A DNA stretch of 61,682 bases from the NCBI RefSeq assembly GCF_025060895.1, contig NZ_JANZKV010000158.1:1-61682 (forward strand), written 5' to 3'. A program made the translations under genes and the position numbers. Of the stretch, positions 38,901 to 44,900 are shown piece by piece. The notes beneath the pieces were generated by a model. That model saw only the letters and a list, made by a program, of their open reading frames with translations. It was not told the origin of the DNA and did no database searches. Positions within the stretch are counted from its first letter, which is position 1, and each line of letters begins with the position of its first letter. This stretch comes from Stieleria sedimenti (GTDB lineage Bacteria > Planctomycetota > Planctomycetia > Pirellulales > Pirellulaceae).

Positions 38901-41900
38901 GATCTGAATTCGATAGTCGCCGTCGGCCAGATCCGGCAATTGGGTCGTCATCATGGACACGTAACTTTGGCCCGGGCTCAGCGGACCGGACTGCAAGACC
39001 GTTCCGACCAGGTAGCGAGCCGCGGGATTGACGACCGATTCGAGATAAACCCGGTCGTACCAGTGCGTCGCGGTCGGCTCGTCGCCCTGATTGGTGACTT
39101 CCCAGCTAAACACCTTGGATTGTCGCGGTTGTCCGACCGTTGGTCCGCTGATGGAGGTCGGTAGCAGATCGACGAGCGGTGGAAAGCTCAGATCGAGGGC
39201 GGCTGAAGCATAAACATTGTTTTCGTCCGATTCGCTGATCCAATCGAACGAGTCGATCGATGCGAGCAGGTAGTACGTCCCGGCCGTCAGATTGTCGTCG
39301 AGCGGCAACGTCAACGTCAGGTCCAACGGATAGCTCTCGCCGACGGCCAGCGGATCATCGCGAGACACGCTTTCCAGCAGCACATCATTGCCGTCCAGCG
39401 TCAAGTCCGTGGACAAGTAAACGCGATCTCGCCACGATCTGCCTCCCGCAACCGAAGCACCGGAATTGATGACCTCGAAGCTGAGCGGGATGTCGCCGCC
39501 GAATGAATAACTGGTCTCCGGCGTGGTCAGGTTGCCGCCGACCAGTTCCAGGTCGGGCAGTGCCCAATCGAAGGTTCCGGTGAATTGATCCTCGATCGGT
39601 TCGCCGTTGACCTGGTCTTCGTCCTGATTCATCACGTTGCCGACGAAGTCCAACACGTCGGGACCGATGGTGATGCTGTATTGGCCGTCGACGTATTGGG
39701 AGAAGTCTGGTCGCAAGAGGAACAGGTTGTCGGTTTCGGCGAACGGTTCGATAAAGTCGATATTGATCGGCACGGCGCCCGGACCGATCAGGCTGACATC
39801 GTCGACGAAGAACGAATCCGGGTCGATCGGTTCGTCGAATTCGATGATCAGGAAGGGGCCGTCGGGATACACGGCGCTGTCGGACGGCGTGATGCTGGTG
39901 ATCGCTGCACCGCTGGAGAACCCCGTGATGAATTCCAAACTGGTCGGTGACAACTCGGGCGCGAGCAATTGGCTGCCGAAATCGAGTCCTTCGTAGGTCG
40001 GCGTGCCGAACTTTCCGTCAAACGTCATCACCAGATAGCTGTCGCCTTCGGCCGGTTGGTAACCGCCTCCTTGGACCGTGCGGATGGTGCCGAACAAATC
40101 GACGAACCCGGTGACCTCCAGCACGTCGTGCTGGAAAATCGGTGACAGCCCGGTGATGTCAAACTCCAGATCGCCGAGCGTGTCGAGCACGAGATTGCCG
40201 TCGATCGTCAACTTTCCCGCCGGAGCGAGCAACCCGTCCACGATCAAGTCGCCCGCGACAACACCGTTGCCCGTCAACACGGATCCGGGCTCAAGCGTGA
40301 ATTGCCCGCCCACCACACTGTTGCTGCTGGTCGTCACGTAGACACCGCTCAGGTTGGTCAGCGATGCGGAATTAGAGCTCCCTAAATCAACGCTGCCGCC
40401 GTAGCGTGAATGGATCCTCGAGTACCGCGCATCACCGGACAGGCTGCCGGCCGAGGGATCGGTGAATGACTGGAGTGCAGAGAGATCGATCGAACTACCG
40501 ATCCCCTCACTGAGCAATTCGACGCGTCGTCGTCGTTGGTCCCCTTGGCTGGTTTCCGTGATCGTTTGGGTACCGGAAAGATCGATCGTCCCGCCGGAAA
40601 GCGATTCCAACAACAGAAGTGCGTCGTAATGGTTTCCACCCGTGATTTGGGTCACGTTCTGTAGATCGATGACGCTTCCATAGCCTTCGGCACGCAAAAC
40701 TTGCGTTTGGCTCGAACCGGTGGTTACATGGGTGATCGACGTGACCGCGGGTAACGCGAGGGTCGCTCCATCAATCACGACCAAGTTCGCGCCGTCGATG
40801 TTGCTCAACTGCGGCAAAGCGACGTGACCTCCGCCGGTGAGAGTGACCTCGCCGCGTTGGAGCGTGGTCAATAAGGGCGCGACGACTTGGTAGCCGTGGA
40901 TACGCAGAGCGGTTCCGGGCGCGTCGGTCAGCGCGTTCAATTCGATCATTCCGGCACCAATCGGTTCAATCACGCTGTCCCGTGCCGATTCGAGTGCAGG
41001 TGCGGGAAACGTCCCGAGCTCATCTACATAGACGCGAACGCCACGAATCGTCGACAAGGCCCCGGCGTCGACTTCTCCGCCACGTGTGGCGGTCAGGGTG
41101 GAATAGACTTTGTCACCCGAATACGGCACCGGCGGTTGGCCGACATCGGTGAACGTCGTGAGCATCGAGACATCAATTCGACTGGCGCGGCCGTCGGCGA
41201 TGAAGTGAACCGCCCGACGACGGGTGTCACCCGATGACGGGTCCGTGACCGTTGCCAATTTTGGCAGTTCAATCGACCCGCCTTCTTGGGCTTCGAATCG
41301 AAGCGTCGCTTCGTAATGCGTCCCGCCGGTGATCTCGGTCAGATTCGGCAACGAGATTCGGCTGCCATCGCCCGATGCGATGAACTGTCGAGCTTGATAG
41401 TAGCCCGTCGAATCGTGCGAGTAGGCGGTGACCAATGGGAACTCAACTTCGATTCCCGAAGACACCGTCACGCCGGATCCGTCAAGATTGGTCAACGAGG
41501 CGAGGTTGGCGCTCCCATCGGCAGACAGGTTGATCGTTCCCTGCGTAAACTCGGTGATGTTGGGTGCGTCGATGGTCGCATCGTTGGCGACGAATGACGT
41601 GTAACTGGCCGTCAGCAGATTGGGGAAACGGACCGTGTTCCCCTTTGCCACGACTTCTGAACCGGACAGGGTGGTGACTCCACCGAATGTCCAATCGCGA
41701 CGCTCATCGGGTTCGATTCGAACCCCGATCAACGTCTGCAGAGAATCCAGACGAATCTCGCCGCCGCGACCGAAAACCAATTGTGATCGCTGACCGTCTC
41801 CGCTGGACGATCCGTTGCTGTCTTGGAATTGCGACAGCGAACGCAGGTCGATCAAACTACCCCGATCCCGAGCCACGACGTGGATGGCTCTGTGCCGTGT

Positions 41901-44900
41901 GTCGCCGGAGAGTCCGTCGACGATCTCGGTAACACCGCGTAGATCAATCCGGCCGCCCGCGTGCGATTCGATCGTCAAGTCATTGTCGTAGAAGGTTCCC
42001 CCGGTGATTTTTGTCAGTCCGCTCAAATCGATCGATGAACCGGCACCACGGGTCGTCCACGATCGGTCTTCATAGTTGCCGGTGGAAATGAAATCGTATT
42101 CGGTGACACCGGAAAGATCGAGCGAACCGCCGTCAATGACGGACAGTGAAACGCCGTCGATCTTGGTGAAATGGCTCCAATCGATCGCCAATCCGCCCCG
42201 CAGATTGATCGCACCGCGATTGAGTTCCGTGAGAGCACTCAGGTCGGCCGTCGCCTGATTGAGCGTGATCGTCGTATTGGCCGCGGTGGTGAGCCCGCTG
42301 AAATCGTAATCGCCGAAACTCAAATTCAAGGACGCATGATTTACCGATTGGATGTTCGCCGTTTGCATCTCGCCACGGCCGTCGAGTGAAATTTCCACAC
42401 CACTGAGTGACGCGAGCGCCGGCGCATGAATCGTTCCCCAATCGTAGACGACCAATTGTGAACGTTCGTCCGAGTTGGCATCGGAGAAACTTGCCAGGGC
42501 GTTCAAACGGATTTCGCTGCCGACCCCCGAAGCGACGATTCGCACGCGGCGAACCCGGGTATCGCCGGCCCCATCGTTGATCTGGGTGACCGCGGACAGA
42601 TCGATCGTGCTTCCGGCCGTCGCGGAAATCGTCAGATCCGTGTCATAGTGCCCGCCCCCGGCGATAGCCGTCAAACCGGTCAGCGAAATCAAACTCTGTG
42701 GACCGTCGGTCGTCCATGTTCGGTCTTGGTAGTTTGCGGTCGAGGCGTGATCGTACGTGGTGACCAACGGCAGACTGATCGACGAACCGTCGCCGGCAAA
42801 CAAAGAGGTTCCATCGATGTTGGTCAACAATGGCGCCGAAATCGCGGCGAGATGGTGCAGCGTGATCGACCCGCGGGTGAACGACGTCAGCGATGAAAAA
42901 TCGACCGTTGAACCCGTCGCGGTCAGACGGACCGACGTGGCGGTCGCCACCGCACTCAAATCCAACGTCGATGTCCAGGGCTCGACATCGACCCGGTCGA
43001 GCGACGTGACGTTTTGTAACGTGACCCGACTCTGAGCTTCACGGACGACCCGCACGCCGGCAAGCGTTTGCAGCGACGGGGTATTGATCGTTCCACGATT
43101 TCGCGCCTCGATCGAGGAGTACTCCCCGTCGAATTCCGATGAGCGATCGTTGATCGAGGTCAACAGCGGTGCGTCGATCAAACTGCCGTGACCGTTGGCG
43201 ACCAAATTGATTCTTCGCAGCCGCGCGTCTCCGGAATTCGGGTCCTCGATCGCCACCAAGGCCGGCATTTCGATTTGCCCACCACCGAACACGTCGATGC
43301 CCAGACGTGCCTGGTAGTGAGTTCCCCCGGTAATCGTCTGCAACGCATCAAAGACGATCCGGCTGCCGGCGTCTTCGACGAACCAACGCCGCGTTTGGTA
43401 GTTCGCCGTCGATCCATGGGAGTATTGAGTCAGGGTCGGAAAATGCAACGCAGCGCCTCCGACGACTGTCAAACTGGCGCCGTCCAGGTTCACCGTTCCG
43501 TCGGCGGTAAGAATCGCATCCGGCCCCGAAGCGGCCAAGGTCGCACCATTGTTGACGACCAGCGATCCCGAAAGCAGCGAAGCGTCATGGATCGTCAGCG
43601 ACCCGCCGGTGAGTTGCAGATTCCCCGCACCATTGATGCTGCGGACCGCTTGGCCGCCGGCGGTGATCGTGACCGTCACCGCCGCGTTATCCAAAATGAC
43701 ATCGTCATCGGCGTCGGGGACTTGACCGGTACTCCAGTTCGCCGCCGTCGTCCAATCGCCGTCGCCACCGATCCAGGACACCGGTGCGGCCTGTGCCGAC
43801 AAAGACTCGGCCGGTGCCATCGGAAGTTCGGCCTGCACGACGATGTCGTTGTTTTCAATGACCGGTGCCGCCGCAATGATCGGTTGCTCGGCGGTCGCAA
43901 TCGGACTGTTTGCGACATCGCCGTTCACATCGGCGTTGACCAACGTCACGATGGAAGGCGCAAAGATTCTGCCGTCGGACGTTTCGGTGAGAAACGAACG
44001 CACGTCCCCGTTGACGTCGATCAAGTTCACCAGCGAATCGAATGCGATCTCCGAACCGCTGCCCGTCGCGGTGAACCCAAACCGTCGTGTTCGCGTGTCG
44101 CCGTCGGGACGATCGACGATTTGTTCGACGCCGCTCAGATCGAGCGATCCGCCGTTGCTGACGGTGACATTGAGTCGGTTCTGGTAGGCGCTGCCGCCAC
44201 GAATCCATTTCACCCCAGACAGATCGAGCTTGCTTCCCGATCCGCTGATTTCCCACGTCGTCTGTTCATAGTTCGAGGACAGGGCCAGATCATAAGAGCC
44301 GATGCTCGGCAAAGCGACCACTGTGCCACCGAAAACACGGAACGCCGTCCCATCAATCTCAGTCACCGCCGGCATCTGGATCGTCGCGCCGGCGTCGGTT
44401 GTTAACGTATTGAACACGAACCGCGTGATGCCGGGCAAAGAAGCGTTCGTATTGTGGAGTGACAATTCGGTCCGGCTGATCGACTGCAGCGACGTGAAAT
44501 CACTCGGCATCGAATGAATCGTCACCGCGCTGTGCTCCAGTCGAACAAGGTTCGCCGCGGCCAGATCACCGGCTGCGTCCAGCGTCGTGGTGACACCATG
44601 CAGGTCCGTCAGGAGAGGAACCGTCAGCATGCCGCCGGCGGTCGCATCGATTCTCGACCTCTGGTCGGTGTTTCGATCAATGATCGAGGTCAATGAACTG
44701 AAATCGATATGGCTGTTCTCGCCTTCAGCCGTCACTTGAAAAGACCGCAGGCGGGTGTCGCCGCCCCTGGGGTCGACCAGTTGCGTGACCGAAGACAGAT
44801 CGAGTACGCCTCCGCCGGTGGCCCGGATGGTCATGTCGGCGTCGTAGTGACTGCCGCCTAAAACGCTCTTCAGGTTCGGCAGTTCGAGTCGGCTGTCGAC